In this document: piece by piece, positions 24,147 to 38,106 of the stretch
Numbering within the stretch: position 1 is the stretch's first letter
Layout: every line of letters begins with the position of its first letter
Assembly: GCA_030431985.1 (NCBI GenBank)
Contig: JAUIIB010000029.1
Coordinates: forward strand, 1-38,228
Reading direction: 5' to 3'
Length of the DNA: 38,228 bases
Origin: Gammaproteobacteria bacterium
GTDB lineage: Bacteria; Pseudomonadota; Gammaproteobacteria; Burkholderiales; Nitrosomonadaceae
Notes under the pieces: model-generated
Databases searched by the model: none
What the model saw: only the letters and a program-made list of their open reading frames with translations
Told to the model about the DNA's origin: nothing
Position numbers and translations under genes: made by a program

Positions 24147-24326
24147 GATAATCGATCGGATTGCCGCATGGCGGCGTTACGGATTTAAAAAAATAATGCA
24201 ACGTGTCTCTCTGCTCAACCGAAATACATGTCGCCAGTGAATACGTCACGCATTATATAACAGACCGCACACATACCGATATAATTCCTTCACAGCATGA
24301 CAGCAGCAACGTAAGCGATAAATTTT

Positions 24327-26453
24327 CTAAACACGCAAATATTCGGTTTTGTTCCCCAGCCAACGCTGAATGTGCGGTTGTACCAACTCGGGATAATTAT
24401 CCAGCATTTCATCAGCCGCAGATTGGGCCGCAGTCAACAACGCGCCATCCAACTCCAAATCGGCAAAACGCAACATCGGAATACCGCTTTGACGCGCACC
24501 CAGAAACTCTCCCGGCCCACGCAATCGTAGATCCTGACGCGCGATCTCAAAACCGTCAGTGTGCTTAAAAATTATCTTAAGCCGCTCACGTGCGACAACA
24601 GATAACGGCGATTGAAACAATAATATACATACGCTGGCATCGGCACCACGCCCCACCCGCCCGCGCAACTGATGTAGCTGCGACAAACCCATACGTTCCG
24701 CATTTTCAATAACCATGAGGGATGCGTTTGGCACGTCCACGCCAACTTCAATTACGGTAGTAGCCACAAGTAACTGTATATCACCTTGCTTAAATTCCGC
24801 CATAACTGCAGCTTTTTCCTGAGCCGGCAACCGTCCGTGCACCAGGCCAACATTGAAATCCGAAAAAGTACGATTCAAGTATTCATAAGTTGACATTGCC
24901 GTTTGTAATTGCAAAGCTTCCGACTCCTCAATCAACGGACACACCCAGTACACTTGCTTTCCCCTTTGACAGGCTTGTTGGATGCGTGCGATAACATCCT
25001 CACGACGACTATCGGCAAGCAGTTTTGTCATAACGGGAGACCGACCCGGCGGCAATTCATCAATGATGGACACATCCAGATCAGCGAAATAGCTCATGGA
25101 CAAAGTCCTCGGTATCGGCGTTGCGCTCATCATTAATTGATGTGGAACACAATCAGATTGTTGCCGCATGCCTTTCATGCGCAATGCCAGACGCTGCTGT
25201 ACACCAAAACGATGCTGCTCATCAATTACAGTCAGTCCCAATCGATGAAAACAAACTTGCTCCTGAAACAATGCATGGGTACCGACAGAGAGCATCGCCT
25301 CACCTGACTCAATTGCCGCTTGAATCAGCTGCCGGTCTTTTTTCTTCTGGCTACCTGACAACCAGGCCACCTGGATACCCAACGGCTCAAACCAGGATGA
25401 CAGTTTCCGGTAATGCTGTTCTGCGAGAATTTCTGTCGGTGCCATAATTGCCGCCTGATAAGCGTTTTCGATAGCCTGCAATGCCGCTATCGCCGCAACA
25501 ATAGTTTTGCCACTGCCAACATCGCCTTGTAATAACCGTTGCATCGGATGTTTTGATGCTAGATCTCTGCTAATTTCCGATACAACTTTTTTTTGTGCAA
25601 TCGTTAAATCAAAATCCAGTTGCTGCATAAACCGATTGTGCAATGACTGTGCTGAACGCTTCTGATGTAGCTGCGGTGCGGTTCGACTGCGCCGCTGGCG
25701 ATAGTGCAACCGCATCGACAGTTGCTGCGCGAGCAATTCGTCAAACTTGACCCGCTGCCAAGCGGGATGCGACCGTGATTGCAACAATTCAATCGGAATC
25801 TCAGACGATGGATAATGCAAGGTCAGGATGCTGTCCTTGAGTACGGGCAATTGATATCGGTGAGTAATTTTTTCCGGTACTGTTTCAGCAAGCAGTGAAT
25901 TATGGCGTGAACTGATAAGTATCTGATGAATCAGTTTTCCCAGTGTTTTTTGTGCCAACCCAGCTGTAACTGTATAAATAGGTGTCAGAGCAGCCGGAAG
26001 TGATTCGTTGCCCCTGACAACACGGCATTTGGGATGCACCATTTCCGCACCAAAAAATCCATGACGGATTTCACCAAGCAAACGCACACGCTTACCTGGC
26101 GCATACGACTTAACCTGGCTGCCATAAAAATTCAGCAAACGCATGCAGAGCGATCCACTCTTGTCTTTAATCCGGCAAACCAGTTGTCGTCTGGGTTTGA
26201 GTACAACTTCATTATCCACGATAACGCCTTCAACTTGCACAACTCTGCCGTGCGGCGCATGACCGATAGGACATACACGGGTTTCATCTTCATAGCGGAT
26301 TGGCAAATGTAGCGCCAAATCCATTTCGGTATGAATATCCAGCCGCGTTAATTTTTCCAATATCTTGGGATTCACTGCCGATACACCAACAGGACTTATT
26401 GTACCGGCATCTCCGGGTAAATCCGATTGCGCGTTGTTTTGAGCAGCCTGCAC
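24327..26453 (-). CDS. recG: ATP-dependent DNA helicase RecG
   Basis: 708 residues, complete. An N-terminal wedge/OB-fold region (about 25-250) precedes the two helicase domains, with Walker A GDVGSGKT (310-317), the DEQH box (411-414, then RFGVQQR) and the late motifs TTVIEVGVDVPNA and QLRGRVGRG. RecG remodels stalled replication forks and branch-migrates Holliday junctions. It starts at GTG 26453, 13 bases after ridA; AGGATA lies about ten bases upstream. The first 20 residues are polar and probably not conserved. It most likely shares a message with ridA. Confidence 0.96.
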   Translation of the reverse strand: MQAAQNNAQSDLPGDAGTISPVGVSAVNPKILEKLTRLDIHTEMDLALHLPIRYEDETRVCPIGHAPHGRVVQVEGVIVDNEVVLKPRRQLVCRIKDKSGSLCMRLLNFYGSQVKSYAPGKRVRLLGEIRHGFFGAEMVHPKCRVVRGNESLPAALTPIYTVTAGLAQKTLGKLIHQILISSRHNSLLAETVPEKITHRYQLPVLKDSILTLHYPSSEIPIELLQSRSHPAWQRVKFDELLAQQLSMRLHYRQRRSRTAPQLHQKRSAQSLHNRFMQQLDFDLTIAQKKVVSEISRDLASKHPMQRLLQGDVGSGKTIVAAIAALQAIENAYQAAIMAPTEILAEQHYRKLSSWFEPLGIQVAWLSGSQKKKDRQLIQAAIESGEAMLSVGTHALFQEQVCFHRLGLTVIDEQHRFGVQQRLALRMKGMRQQSDCVPHQLMMSATPIPRTLSMSYFADLDVSIIDELPPGRSPVMTKLLADSRREDVIARIQQACQRGKQVYWVCPLIEESEALQLQTAMSTYEYLNRTFSDFNVGLVHGRLPAQEKAAVMAEFKQGDIQLLVATTVIEVGVDVPNASLMVIENAERMGLSQLHQLRGRVGRGADASVCILLFQSPLSVVARERLKIIFKHTDGFEIARQDLRLRGPGEFLGARQSGIPMLRFADLELDGALLTAAQSAADEMLDNYPELVQPHIQRWLGNKTEYLRV

Positions 26454-26466
26454 GTCAATAATTATC

Positions 26467-26856
26467 CTATCCTGGAATTACCATAATGGCATCCATTTCA
26501 ACTAACGCGTCACGGGGTAGCGCTCTAACACCGATAGCAGCACGCGCCGGATAAGGTTGTTCAAAATAGTTGGCCATAATTTCATTCACCAAAGCGAAAT
26601 GGTCAAGATCAGTCAAAAAAATATTCAATTTAACAATGTCGTTCATACTGCCACCACTAGCCGCAGCAACCGCTCTCAGGTTAAGAAACACTTGCTGTAT
26701 CTGTGCATCAATACCATCGACCATCTGCATGGTCGTGGGATCAAGCCCAATCTGTCCGGACATATACACCGTTTCACCGTTGCTGACCTTTAATGCTTGC
26801 GAATAAGTTCCAATCGCCTGAGGTGCCAAATCAGTATGAATCACTTGTTTATTCAT
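26467..26856 (-). CDS. ridA: RidA reactive-intermediate deaminase
   Basis: 129 residues from ATG 26856, which has a perfect AGGAG six bases upstream. A longer frame to 26952 adds hydrophobic residues with no place in the family and is rejected. RidA hydrolyses reactive enamine/imine products of PLP enzymes such as threonine dehydratase, which protects branched-chain amino acid enzymes. The motifs are [20 protein letters not shown], and the active-site region [23 protein letters not shown] with its catalytic arginine. Its substrate chemistry links it to ilvE further left, though not by operon. It is followed by recG at 13 bases. Confidence 0.95.
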   Translation of the reverse strand: MNKQVIHTDLAPQAIGTYSQALKVSNGETVYMSGQIGLDPTTMQMVDGIDAQIQQVFLNLRAVAAASGGSMNDIVKLNIFLTDLDHFALVNEIMANYFEQPYPARAAIGVRALPRDALVEMDAIMVIPG

Positions 26857-26996
26857 GTAATCTCCTGTCATTAAAAAATACATATAATTCAGAATAAAAC
26901 AGCTTACCATCATCAAAGTACAGCTGCCACTTCCAACCAACCTGCGATGCATATAAAAACATATTGAAATCTTAATGAGAGAAGCGGCACCACAAG

Positions 26997-27024
26997 TTTT
27001 AACAGCCCCTATATCCTATATAAT
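26997..27024 (+). promoter_or_regulatory. probable sigma-70 promoter of murA
   Basis: TATAAT at 27019-27024 is a perfect -10 box, with a weak -35 (TTTTAA, 26997-27002) 16 bases upstream. It lies about 30 bases before the murA start in the divergent ridA-murA gap. The -35 match is poor, so the call rests on the -10 box and position. Confidence 0.5.
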
Positions 27025-27037
27025 GGTCAATCGATAA

Positions 27038-28321
<1,284 letters not shown>

Positions 28322-28343
28322 TATTGAAGAAACAATATTCAAA

Positions 28344-28387
28344 CGGGCAAGGCCTTGCACAAGCCTTGCCCGGTTTCTATATTTTTG
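28344..28387 (+). terminator. intrinsic terminator of murA
   Basis: CGGGCAAGGC (28344-28353) pairs perfectly with GCCTTGCCCG (28363-28372) around a nine-base loop, followed by GTTTCTATATTTTTG. It lies 23 bases after the murA stop. The symmetric stem could also help end the converging 28430-29038 gene. Confidence 0.85.
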
Positions 28388-28429
28388 TATACGGAATAGC
28401 TAATTTCACCAGTTGCCAAGCACTATTTT

Positions 28430-29038
28430 TCAGTGAATATCCGCCTGATTATAGCTGATCACAAGCACAGCAACACGTTTGTTGAAATCAGAAATTGGTG
28501 CCACCAACAGCTTCTTACCGTCTACATCAGATTTGATGGTAATTGTATGTTCGTCAAGAATTTCTTCTGAGTAGACCTCACTGCCCTTGACGTCTTCAAG
28601 CCGTTTGTCAGTCGACACCAGTAATTCACCTTTCTCACTAATTAACACAATACGGTCAGCATCGATTTGCTTAACGATATCATTTAGATACAGTCCGATT
28701 TGATCAACATTACCACGAATCAATTCACTGCGCACTGCCCATGCCAACGCCTGGCCAAATCGCTCTTCTTCTTTTTTATATTGCGTATCCGCATGTTCAC
28801 GGGCTTGCTGAACAATCAATGCACGCTCGAGTTCAAATTCTTTTTCCAGATCTGATTCGGTTTTGCTGACAGCAATTTGTTTCCAGGCAAGAGCAAAAAT
28901 AACGAGACCCACCATGACAAAAACGTATTTCATGGATACCTGTTTCTCAGGAAGTTTTTCCAACACTTCGAGTCGTTGACTCAGTGTTGAAAAAATTGTC
29001 TCTTTGGTAGATTCATTTTGCACATTTTGATCCGTCAT
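28430..29038 (-). CDS. single-pass membrane protein with a sensor-like outer domain
   Basis: 202 residues from ATG 29038, chosen for AAGGAG seven bases upstream; a TTG at 29065 is rejected. The first 35 residues are polar and cytoplasmic. One membrane helix (about 36-54) follows, then a charged helix (about 60-110) and a C-terminal alpha/beta part with strands such as DADRIVLISEKGELLVST, HTITIKSDVDGKKLLVAPI and RVAVLVISYN. That layout is what the periplasmic Cache-type sensor domains of chemoreceptors and kinases look like, but no signalling output domain is attached. Family not identified with certainty. It converges on murA and is divergent from argH. Confidence 0.7.
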   Translation of the reverse strand: MTDQNVQNESTKETIFSTLSQRLEVLEKLPEKQVSMKYVFVMVGLVIFALAWKQIAVSKTESDLEKEFELERALIVQQAREHADTQYKKEEERFGQALAWAVRSELIRGNVDQIGLYLNDIVKQIDADRIVLISEKGELLVSTDKRLEDVKGSEVYSEEILDEHTITIKSDVDGKKLLVAPISDFNKRVAVLVISYNQADIH

Positions 29039-29102
29039 CGATAGCTCCTTGGGTTTACGTGACAAGTAAAAATTTTAATTATCCATTAATCCATACGGCA
29101 GT

Positions 29103-29117
29103 GAAAGCTAAGCTTTC
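29103..29117. promoter_or_regulatory. inverted repeat between the sensor-like gene and argH
   Basis: GAAAGCT-A-AGCTTTC is a perfect seven-base inverted repeat with a one-base centre, about 65 bases upstream of the sensor-like gene and 200 before argH. It may be an operator for either. A TATAAT at 29247-29252 lies about 70 bases before argH, but without a good -35. Confidence 0.35.
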
Positions 29118-29320
29118 TAAAACAGCCCCCCGGTAACGTACAATGGAAAAACCTGAGAGGGCAGAACCACACTCGTTCCGGTCACGGTATATTGTCAACC
29201 GCCTGCTGCAGAAAGTATAGCAAATAACGCGTCACTTAATTTGTTTTATAATTTAATACAAAACTTTGTAATCAAAAATACAACACTGCCTATTCTAATA
29301 ACTAAAAGGAAAAGAACGTC

Positions 29321-30715
29321 TTGACTGAAACCGACAAAAAAACGTGGTCCGGCCGCTTTAACGAGCCGGTTACGGCATTAGTAGAACGCTATACCGCATC
29401 GATTCCCTTTGATTACCGCCTTGCCGAATACGATATTCAGGGGTCATTAGCACATGCACGTATGCTCGCCACTCAGAACATTATCACCCAGGACGATTTA
29501 GCGGCAATAGAACGGGGTTTAAAGCAAATAACCGATGAAATCCAGAGTGGCCGATTTGAATGGTCGCTACAATTGGAAGATGTCCATCTGAACATTGAAA
29601 AACGCCTGACCCAGTTGATCGGTGATGCCGGCAAGCGGTTACATACAGGACGTTCACGGAACGATCAGGTTGCAACGGATATTCGGCTCTATTTACGTGC
29701 TTCGATTGATGAAATCAGTCATCTTACCCGATCATTACAACAAGCCATCATTGATCTCGCAGAAAACCATACCGCAACGGTCATGCCGGGATTTACGCAT
29801 CTCCAGGTCGCGCAGCCGGTTACTTTCGGTCATCACCTGATGGCCTATTTTGAAATGCTTAAACGGGATGTAAAACGACTCGCTGACTGTAGAAAGCGTG
29901 TTAACCAGTTACCATTGGGCGCCGCTGCATTGGCCGGCACAAGTTATCCGATCGACCGCAGTCAAGTCGCACAATCCCTATCATTTGACGGCATATGCGA
30001 AAACTCCCTGGACGCGGTTTCCGATAGAGATTTTGCTATCGAGTTTTGCGCTTGCGCCGCTTTAATTATGACGCACCTATCACGTCTATCCGAGGAATTG
30101 ATTCTTTGGATGAGCCCTGCAGTCGGATTTATTTCGCTCGCCGACCGATTTTGCACAGGATCATCGATCATGCCACAGAAAAAGAACCCGGATGTACCGG
30201 AATTGGTACGCGGCAAAACCGGTCGCGTTAACGGTCATCTGATTGCTTTATTGACATTGATGAAAGCTCAACCCCTTGCTTATAACAAAGACAATCAGGA
30301 AGATAAGGAACCATTATTCGATACTGTAAATACATTAGTCGACACATTGCGTATTTACGCCGATATGCTTACCGGTGTTCAGGTCAATGCTGACGCTATG
30401 CGCAATGCCGCCCTGCAAGGATTTTCGACAGCAACAGATCTGGCTGACTATCTAGTAAAAAAAGGCATTCCATTCCGGGATGCACACGAAATCGTCGCTC
30501 GATCCGTCCAGTATGCCGAACAAAAAACCTGCGATTTAAGTGATTTGGAACTATCCGAATTACAGCAATTTTCATCCAGCATTACATCCGACGTATTTTC
30601 CGTTCTTACACTTCAGGGTTCGTTAAACAGCCGTGACCATCCGGGTGGTACGGCACCAGCTGAAGTCAGCAAAGCCATTGCCAATGCAAAAAAATGGCTA
30701 TCCGACCAATCATGA
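29321..30715 (+). CDS. argH: argininosuccinate lyase
   Basis: 464 residues. It splits argininosuccinate into arginine and fumarate, the last step of arginine synthesis, as a cytoplasmic tetramer. It has the family signature [11 protein letters not shown] (280-290), with the catalytic serine in the flexible loop, and the earlier [13 protein letters not shown] (108-120) and TPGFTHLQ-like [12 protein letters not shown] segments. The start is TTG 29321 with AAAGGA about 11 bases upstream; the protein begins KTWSGRFN as expected, so no residues are missing. It is followed 40 bases on by the fructosamine-kinase-like gene. Confidence 0.97.
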   Translation: MTETDKKTWSGRFNEPVTALVERYTASIPFDYRLAEYDIQGSLAHARMLATQNIITQDDLAAIERGLKQITDEIQSGRFEWSLQLEDVHLNIEKRLTQLIGDAGKRLHTGRSRNDQVATDIRLYLRASIDEISHLTRSLQQAIIDLAENHTATVMPGFTHLQVAQPVTFGHHLMAYFEMLKRDVKRLADCRKRVNQLPLGAAALAGTSYPIDRSQVAQSLSFDGICENSLDAVSDRDFAIEFCACAALIMTHLSRLSEELILWMSPAVGFISLADRFCTGSSIMPQKKNPDVPELVRGKTGRVNGHLIALLTLMKAQPLAYNKDNQEDKEPLFDTVNTLVDTLRIYADMLTGVQVNADAMRNAALQGFSTATDLADYLVKKGIPFRDAHEIVARSVQYAEQKTCDLSDLELSELQQFSSSITSDVFSVLTLQGSLNSRDHPGGTAPAEVSKAIANAKKWLSDQS

Positions 30716-30755
30716 TTTACATCCTCATCAATAACTGTTTACAGTTTATGCTGTC

Positions 30756-31640
30756 ATGAATATCTGGCCAGATATTGCCCAGAAAATTGCCGAAACCATT
30801 AACCAGCCGTTTGCGCCTGAAAACATCACAACCGTTGGCGGCGGTTGTATAAATCAAGCATTCTGCTTGAGCGGCAACGGCCAGCATTTCTTTGTCAAAA
30901 TCAACGAAGCCGATAGATCCGACATGTTCGAGGCTGAAGCAGAAGGCCTCAATGAGATTTGTAAATCCAACACGTTGCGCGTTCCTCAGCCGATCTGCTG
31001 TAATCAAAATGCACAATATGCGTGGCTGGTACTTGAATATATTGACATGAACACTCGGAGCGCAAACAGCATAACAGATTTGGGTACCGGGCTTGCGGCT
31101 ATGCATCGGGTTCAGGCACAACAATTTGGCTGGTCGCGCAATAATACAATTGGCAGCACACCTCAAATCAACACACCGAATTCAGATTGGATTGCTTTTT
31201 GGCGCACTTACCGGCTTGGGTATCAACTCGACCTTGCCAAACGTAATGGTCATCATGGAAAACTGCAAACATTGGGTGAACGCTTGCTTGAAGATTTCAA
31301 TCAGCTTTTTTCTGGATACACCCCACCACCTTCATTACTGCATGGTGATTTATGGAGCGGTAATTATTCTCATGATCATAATGGCAAGCCTGTCATATTC
31401 GATCCGGCCATCTATTACGGTGACCGGGAGACGGATATTGCCATGACTGAGTTATTCGGTGGCTTCCCTACACAATTTTATTCTGCTTATCGGCATGAAT
31501 ATCCGCTGGAATCCGGTTATAATACGCGCAAGATTTTATATAATCTTTACCATATCCTGAATCATTTGAATCTTTTCGGTGGAAGCTATCGCCGCCAAGC
31601 TGAGCAAATGATGAATGAGTTACTTGCTGAAATTCACTAA
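30756..31640 (+). CDS. fructosamine kinase family protein
   Basis: 294 residues, matching the FN3K/YniA family. Visible are the nucleotide loop VGGGCINQAF, a lysine in FFVKIN, the catalytic LLHGDLWSGN and the metal-binding FDPAIYYGDRETDIAMTELFGGF. Such kinases phosphorylate ketosamines formed when sugars react with protein amines, so that the adduct falls off; the natural substrate in bacteria is often unclear. The ATG 30756 is 40 bases after argH, same strand, so co-transcription is likely. No Shine-Dalgarno site is obvious. Confidence 0.92.
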   Translation: MNIWPDIAQKIAETINQPFAPENITTVGGGCINQAFCLSGNGQHFFVKINEADRSDMFEAEAEGLNEICKSNTLRVPQPICCNQNAQYAWLVLEYIDMNTRSANSITDLGTGLAAMHRVQAQQFGWSRNNTIGSTPQINTPNSDWIAFWRTYRLGYQLDLAKRNGHHGKLQTLGERLLEDFNQLFSGYTPPPSLLHGDLWSGNYSHDHNGKPVIFDPAIYYGDRETDIAMTELFGGFPTQFYSAYRHEYPLESGYNTRKILYNLYHILNHLNLFGGSYRRQAEQMMNELLAEIH

Positions 31641-31684
31641 ATATTCCGGAGAACTTTGGTCGCTCACATGCCCAATTTGTGTAA

Positions 31685-33415
<1,731 letters not shown>

Positions 33416-33533
33416 CGCCACCGTAAGTCTGTATGCCAAATACAACAGACGCTTTATTCAAGCCGAAATAAACACATAAAACTTCATTAAATTAAAACTT
33501 GAAGTGATAACGTATCAACATAAAATCAGATAA

Positions 33534-34835
<1,302 letters not shown>

Positions 34836-34843
34836 CTTAATCA

Positions 34844-35170
34844 ATGAAATATCTGGCTGCAGCACTTGTCTCGCTGATTTTGATAATGCAATATCCTTTA
34901 TGGCTCGGTAAAGGCGGTTGGCTTAATGTGCTACAGCTGGAAGACAAAGTCATTAACTCACGCCAAGAAAATCTTCAATTGCAAGACCGCAACAAGATTC
35001 TGTATGCTGAAATTAGCGATCTCAAGCAGGGAACTGATGCCATAGAGGAGCGTGCCCGCACTGAACTCGGCATGATCAAACGCAATGAAATGTTTTTTCA
35101 AATTATTGAAAGCAGCCCAACGAATTTGTTTCTACGCGCCAATCTGACACACACAAACGCAATGCGTTAA
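34844..35170 (+). CDS. ftsB: cell-division protein FtsB
   Basis: 108 residues. A short cytoplasmic start, one membrane helix (about 4-20), then a periplasmic coiled coil (about 32-65, LEDKVINSRQENLQLQDRNKILYAEISDLKQ) and the family's end motif AIEERARTELGMIKRNEMFFQII. FtsB joins FtsL and FtsQ at the division septum and helps activate FtsWI. The place right after eno, eight bases away, supports the call, as do the glycine-tryptophan residues GKGGW after the membrane helix. Confidence 0.95.
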   Translation: MKYLAAALVSLILIMQYPLWLGKGGWLNVLQLEDKVINSRQENLQLQDRNKILYAEISDLKQGTDAIEERARTELGMIKRNEMFFQIIESSPTNLFLRANLTHTNAMR

Positions 35171-35324
35171 CCCAGCCGACACTTCACCCGGTATACTCCA
35201 CATTATCCGGTCATTATATGACACCATCGGTACTTGAAAAACCTCAATTGACTGCATATTTAATGCTATGAAACATACCGTCGATTGAGCCAGACACGTT
35301 TTGATTTTTCTACGGAGCAACTGA

Positions 35325-36212
35325 ATGAAAAGAATTTTTCTTTTTCTTGTTACAAACTTAGCAATTATTGTTGTATTAAGTATTACATTGCGCCTACTTG
35401 GATTCGAAAGAATTCTGGATCAACAGGGCGTCGATCTTGATATTAACTCCCTATTGCTGTTTGCGGCAGTTTTCGGTTTTGGCGGCTCGCTGATGTCGCT
35501 GGTCTTGTCAAAATGGACTGCCAAGCGTTTCACCGGAGCCCAGGTTATCGAAATGCCAAGTAATGCACAGGAGCACTGGTTGGTTTCAACTGTTCAACGC
35601 CAAGCGCAGGCAGCCGGTATCGGTATGCCGGAAGTCGCGATTTATCAGGCGCCCGATATCAATGCTTTTGCCACCGGCATGTCTAGAAACAATGCGCTTG
35701 TCGCTGTCAGTACAGGTTTGCTGAATGCCATGAGTCAAGATGAAGCAGAAGCTGTACTTGCACATGAAGTCAGTCACGTTGCCAACGGAGATATGGTTAC
35801 GCTGGCATTAATTCAGGGTGTCGTCAACACCTTCGTGATTTTTCTGTCCCGAGTTATCGGACACACTGTAGACCGCGTGATTTTTAAAACCGAGCAGGGT
35901 CATGGTCCAGCATTCTGGATAACTGCGATTATTGCAGAGATTGTTCTAGGGATTCTGGCCACAATTATTGTCATGTGGTTCAGTCGTCAACGGGAATACC
36001 GGGCTGATGCCGGCGGTGCCAGTCTAGCAGGACGTGAAAAAATGATTGCCGCTTTACAACGCTTGCAGGAATCGGTCAAACAACCCCATTTGCCAGATCA
36101 ACTTGCTGCTTTTGGTATTTCGGGCGGAATTGGTTCAGGACTCAAAAGCCTGTTCATGTCACACCCACCATTAGAAGATCGAATTGCGGCACTACGTGAG
36201 GCACGTCAATAA
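35325..36212 (+). CDS. htpX: membrane zinc protease HtpX
   Basis: 295 residues, four membrane helices (two N-terminal at about 4-24 and 42-62, two in the middle). The zinc site is HEVSH (147-151) with the third ligand in the later [13 protein letters not shown] region, facing the cytoplasm. HtpX degrades misfolded membrane proteins with FtsH. The ATG 35325 has GGAG eight bases upstream. A CTTGAAA at 35233-35239 matches the -35 box of heat-shock sigma-32 promoters, though the matching -10 (CCCCAT-type) is poor; in E. coli htpX is under envelope and heat stress control. Confidence 0.96.
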   Translation: MKRIFLFLVTNLAIIVVLSITLRLLGFERILDQQGVDLDINSLLLFAAVFGFGGSLMSLVLSKWTAKRFTGAQVIEMPSNAQEHWLVSTVQRQAQAAGIGMPEVAIYQAPDINAFATGMSRNNALVAVSTGLLNAMSQDEAEAVLAHEVSHVANGDMVTLALIQGVVNTFVIFLSRVIGHTVDRVIFKTEQGHGPAFWITAIIAEIVLGILATIIVMWFSRQREYRADAGGASLAGREKMIAALQRLQESVKQPHLPDQLAAFGISGGIGSGLKSLFMSHPPLEDRIAALREARQ

Positions 36213-36227
36213 TACGTTAGATCAATT

Positions 36228-36274
36228 AAGCATTTAAAAACGCCGTACTGGCTGTTCGCGACAGTACGGCGTTT
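36228..36274 (-). terminator. intrinsic terminator between htpX and the TIGR04073-type gene
   Basis: AAACGCCGTACTG (36238-36250) pairs perfectly with CAGTACGGCGTTT (36262-36274). On the minus strand the stem is followed by TTTTTAAATG, so it mainly ends the converging TIGR04073-type gene. It can also stop htpX transcripts. Confidence 0.85.
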
Positions 36275-36284
36275 GTTGATACCG

Positions 36285-36656
36285 CTAATAAGACGATTCC
36301 GCCGAAAAATCCTCCCAGATTAAATCAGGTTCGATGGAGGGTGGTGTTGGAATCAGAAATGTAGCAACATCAAAGACGCCTATCACAGTTCGGCCAACGG
36401 TATGCATAATGCCAGAAACCAGTCCAGTCGTCATACCATATGCAATGTTATCTTTTTGTGTTGTCAAAATAATATTTTTTGGCAATTCAAGAAACCCGGT
36501 AGCCGCGTTACCTATCCCCGTCACAAATTTTCCGCTCGACATAGCAATATAACCTTCTCCATACCCTTGGTCATAGCCGTACATGTCAGTTGCGACCGCC
36601 TGAGACGAAACAAAACAAAACACCAGCATCGCAACAAATTTGGTCATTTTTCCCAT
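36285..36656 (-). CDS. exosortase-system-associated protein, TIGR04073 type
   Basis: 123 residues from ATG 36656, chosen because AAGGAG lies seven bases upstream; the frame continues to 36755 without a ribosome site. The signal peptide (KFVAMLVFCFVSSQAVA) is cut before TDMYGYD. The mature part has the pattern I know from TIGR04073 proteins: KFVTGIGNAATGFLELPKNI, a middle YGMTTGLVSGIMHTVGRTVIG and an end VATFLIPTPPSIEPDLIWE. These occur in genomes with exosortase/PEP-CTERM export, possibly in the outer envelope; their job is unknown. No exosortase gene is in the window. The assignment is from pattern memory. Confidence 0.8.
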   Translation of the reverse strand: MGKMTKFVAMLVFCFVSSQAVATDMYGYDQGYGEGYIAMSSGKFVTGIGNAATGFLELPKNIILTTQKDNIAYGMTTGLVSGIMHTVGRTVIGVFDVATFLIPTPPSIEPDLIWEDFSAESSY

Positions 36657-36967
36657 CAAAGACTCCTTATCACCATCAATAAACGTCACATCCATTTTTT
36701 CACGAATGAAAATAGCAGTTTCTCGCAGTGTACTCGTCCACACTCCGCCATACAATCGTTATATTGCTGTTAATTTCCTGTAACGCGAAATTCCTTCGGC
36801 AATTTATCCAAGGCGATATATCGCTGAATTTTGTCATTTAAGCGTATAACTATTTATTCAACAAATTTGAATTGAATCATTTTGAGGTACCGTGCAATTT
36901 CTGAAACACCAGAATATTGCACCCCCACTTCCCGAGCAGATAAATTCTAAGGAAATGTTATTACGCA

Positions 36968-37102
36968 TTAGATTAAGATAAAAAATACCGTCCAAATTGA
37001 GCCAATTACCAGCACATCAAAGAGGTGATTCTCATCCTGAGATTTTAAAGCCGTTTCACATCGGCTGCGATCATACTTGTCGTGATATAGTCTGTTATCC
37101 AT
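36968..37102 (-). CDS. possible 44-residue single-helix membrane protein
   Basis: The frame starts at ATG 37102, with GGAG ten bases and again three bases upstream, and ends at TAA 36970. The first half is charged (LYHDKYDRSRCETALKSQDE), the second a hydrophobic helix (FDVLVIGSIWTVFFILI) that ends the protein. Tail-anchored small membrane proteins have this shape. No family is recognised and the codon use of so short a frame is not decisive. It lies in an otherwise empty region, minus strand, downstream of the small lipoprotein. Confidence 0.35.
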   Translation of the reverse strand: MDNRLYHDKYDRSRCETALKSQDENHLFDVLVIGSIWTVFFILI

Positions 37103-37298
37103 TTCTCCAAACTCCGATTCTTTGTTCAATAAACATTTGCTGCAACCGTCAAAATACGATGCATTTCACTCAATACAACAAATTTGTATGGTTCAATTAT
37201 ATGAGCAATAAAAACAAATCTTTTTATGGAAAAACAGAGGAAAACTGGCTATTTATACATTCGGTAAAAGAAAGTGGTAACAATCCGGTCGCTCATAA

Positions 37299-37328
37299 CA
37301 AAGAACCGTCCCTCGGGACGGTTCTTTG
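37299..37328 (-). terminator. strong hairpin after the small lipoprotein gene
   Basis: CAAAGAACCGTCCC (37299-37312) and GGGACGGTTCTTTG (37315-37328) form a near-perfect stem with a tight loop. In the direction of the lipoprotein gene the stem ends GGTTCTTTG and continues TTATG, a weak U-tract. It lies 26 bases after the stop. Confidence 0.7.
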
Positions 37329-37354
37329 TATGCCAAATACGAATGTATACCTAA

Positions 37355-37525
37355 TTAATGATCAGGAATTCCGGTTTCACCTTCCTCGAGGCAATCACCA
37401 TTACCGCTGACACCAAATTCACATTCTTGAGGCTCAGTTTGAGGAACGCCCATATTGGCGCCTTCTCCACAAGCAGTCAACACCAACATCATCAACACCG
37501 CAGCTAAAAACAGCCATTTATTCAT
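37355..37525 (-). CDS. small 56-residue lipoprotein
   Basis: The frame starts at ATG 37525 with AAAGGAA about eight bases upstream. A signal peptide (MNKWLFLAAVLMMLVLTAC) ends in a lipobox LTAC with Cys19, leaving a mature lipoprotein of only 38 residues, rich in Gly, Glu and Pro, with two further cysteines (QECEFG and GDCLEEG) that could form a disulfide. It should be anchored in the inner or outer membrane. It resembles no family I can name; many proteobacteria carry short entericidin- or LptM-like lipoproteins of similar size. A strong hairpin follows. No other gene is close on its strand. Confidence 0.75.
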   Translation of the reverse strand: MNKWLFLAAVLMMLVLTACGEGANMGVPQTEPQECEFGVSGNGDCLEEGETGIPDH

Positions 37526-38106
37526 ATTTAAATTTCCTTTACTTTATTAAATTATTTATAAACAATAAATCGGCTGGTCAGTATAACCCGAAATGCATGC
37601 AGCATGTTCGTGATTCCAAAAAATGATGCCGAACACCGGTATTATTTTGGCAGCAACAACTTAAACAAACTTAAAGAATCATTGGTATAATAAAGTTAAA
37701 GTCGAATGTCTTGAAAATTTAATCAAATTTAATCCGATCTTTCAATGAAAATCGATATTTTATCAATTATCAGAACCAAAACAATTTCAGTATAGTTAAA
37801 CTAAATTGCCTCTAATAGCAATTATTTTATTAAGGATTTGCAACGCAGGGTAAATGTAAATAGATCTATCTAAATCCCTATCCAAACTATTTTGAAAATA
37901 TGTGTAATTACTCTTAATATCCTACCTGCCATGCGGCAAAGTCCGAATTCATCTAATTTACCGAAGAACTCAAAATCAGTATTTGCGACGAATATATCAA
38001 GTAATCAAAGGCAGGCTAAAATGTAGAAAGCAGCCCTTAAGACACCTGTCACACCTGTTAAAAAACCAAGATAAATTTCAACGGTTTTATCATAAGGAGT
38101 TTGCAT
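37526..38106. other. AT-rich intergenic region upstream of the sulfotransferase
   Basis: No gene is seen in these 581 bases. They include a plus-strand TATAAT at 37686-37691 preceded by TTGG but without a good -35. A tandem ACACCTGT repeat (38042-38049 and 38051-38058) stands about 50 bases before the sulfotransferase start and could be an operator. The lipoprotein promoter must also lie at its left end. Confidence 0.3.

Noticed and set aside
36997..37410. A 137-codon plus-strand open frame
   Set aside because: It runs through a perfect hairpin and antisense to the small lipoprotein gene, has no ribosome site and shows no protein-like pattern.
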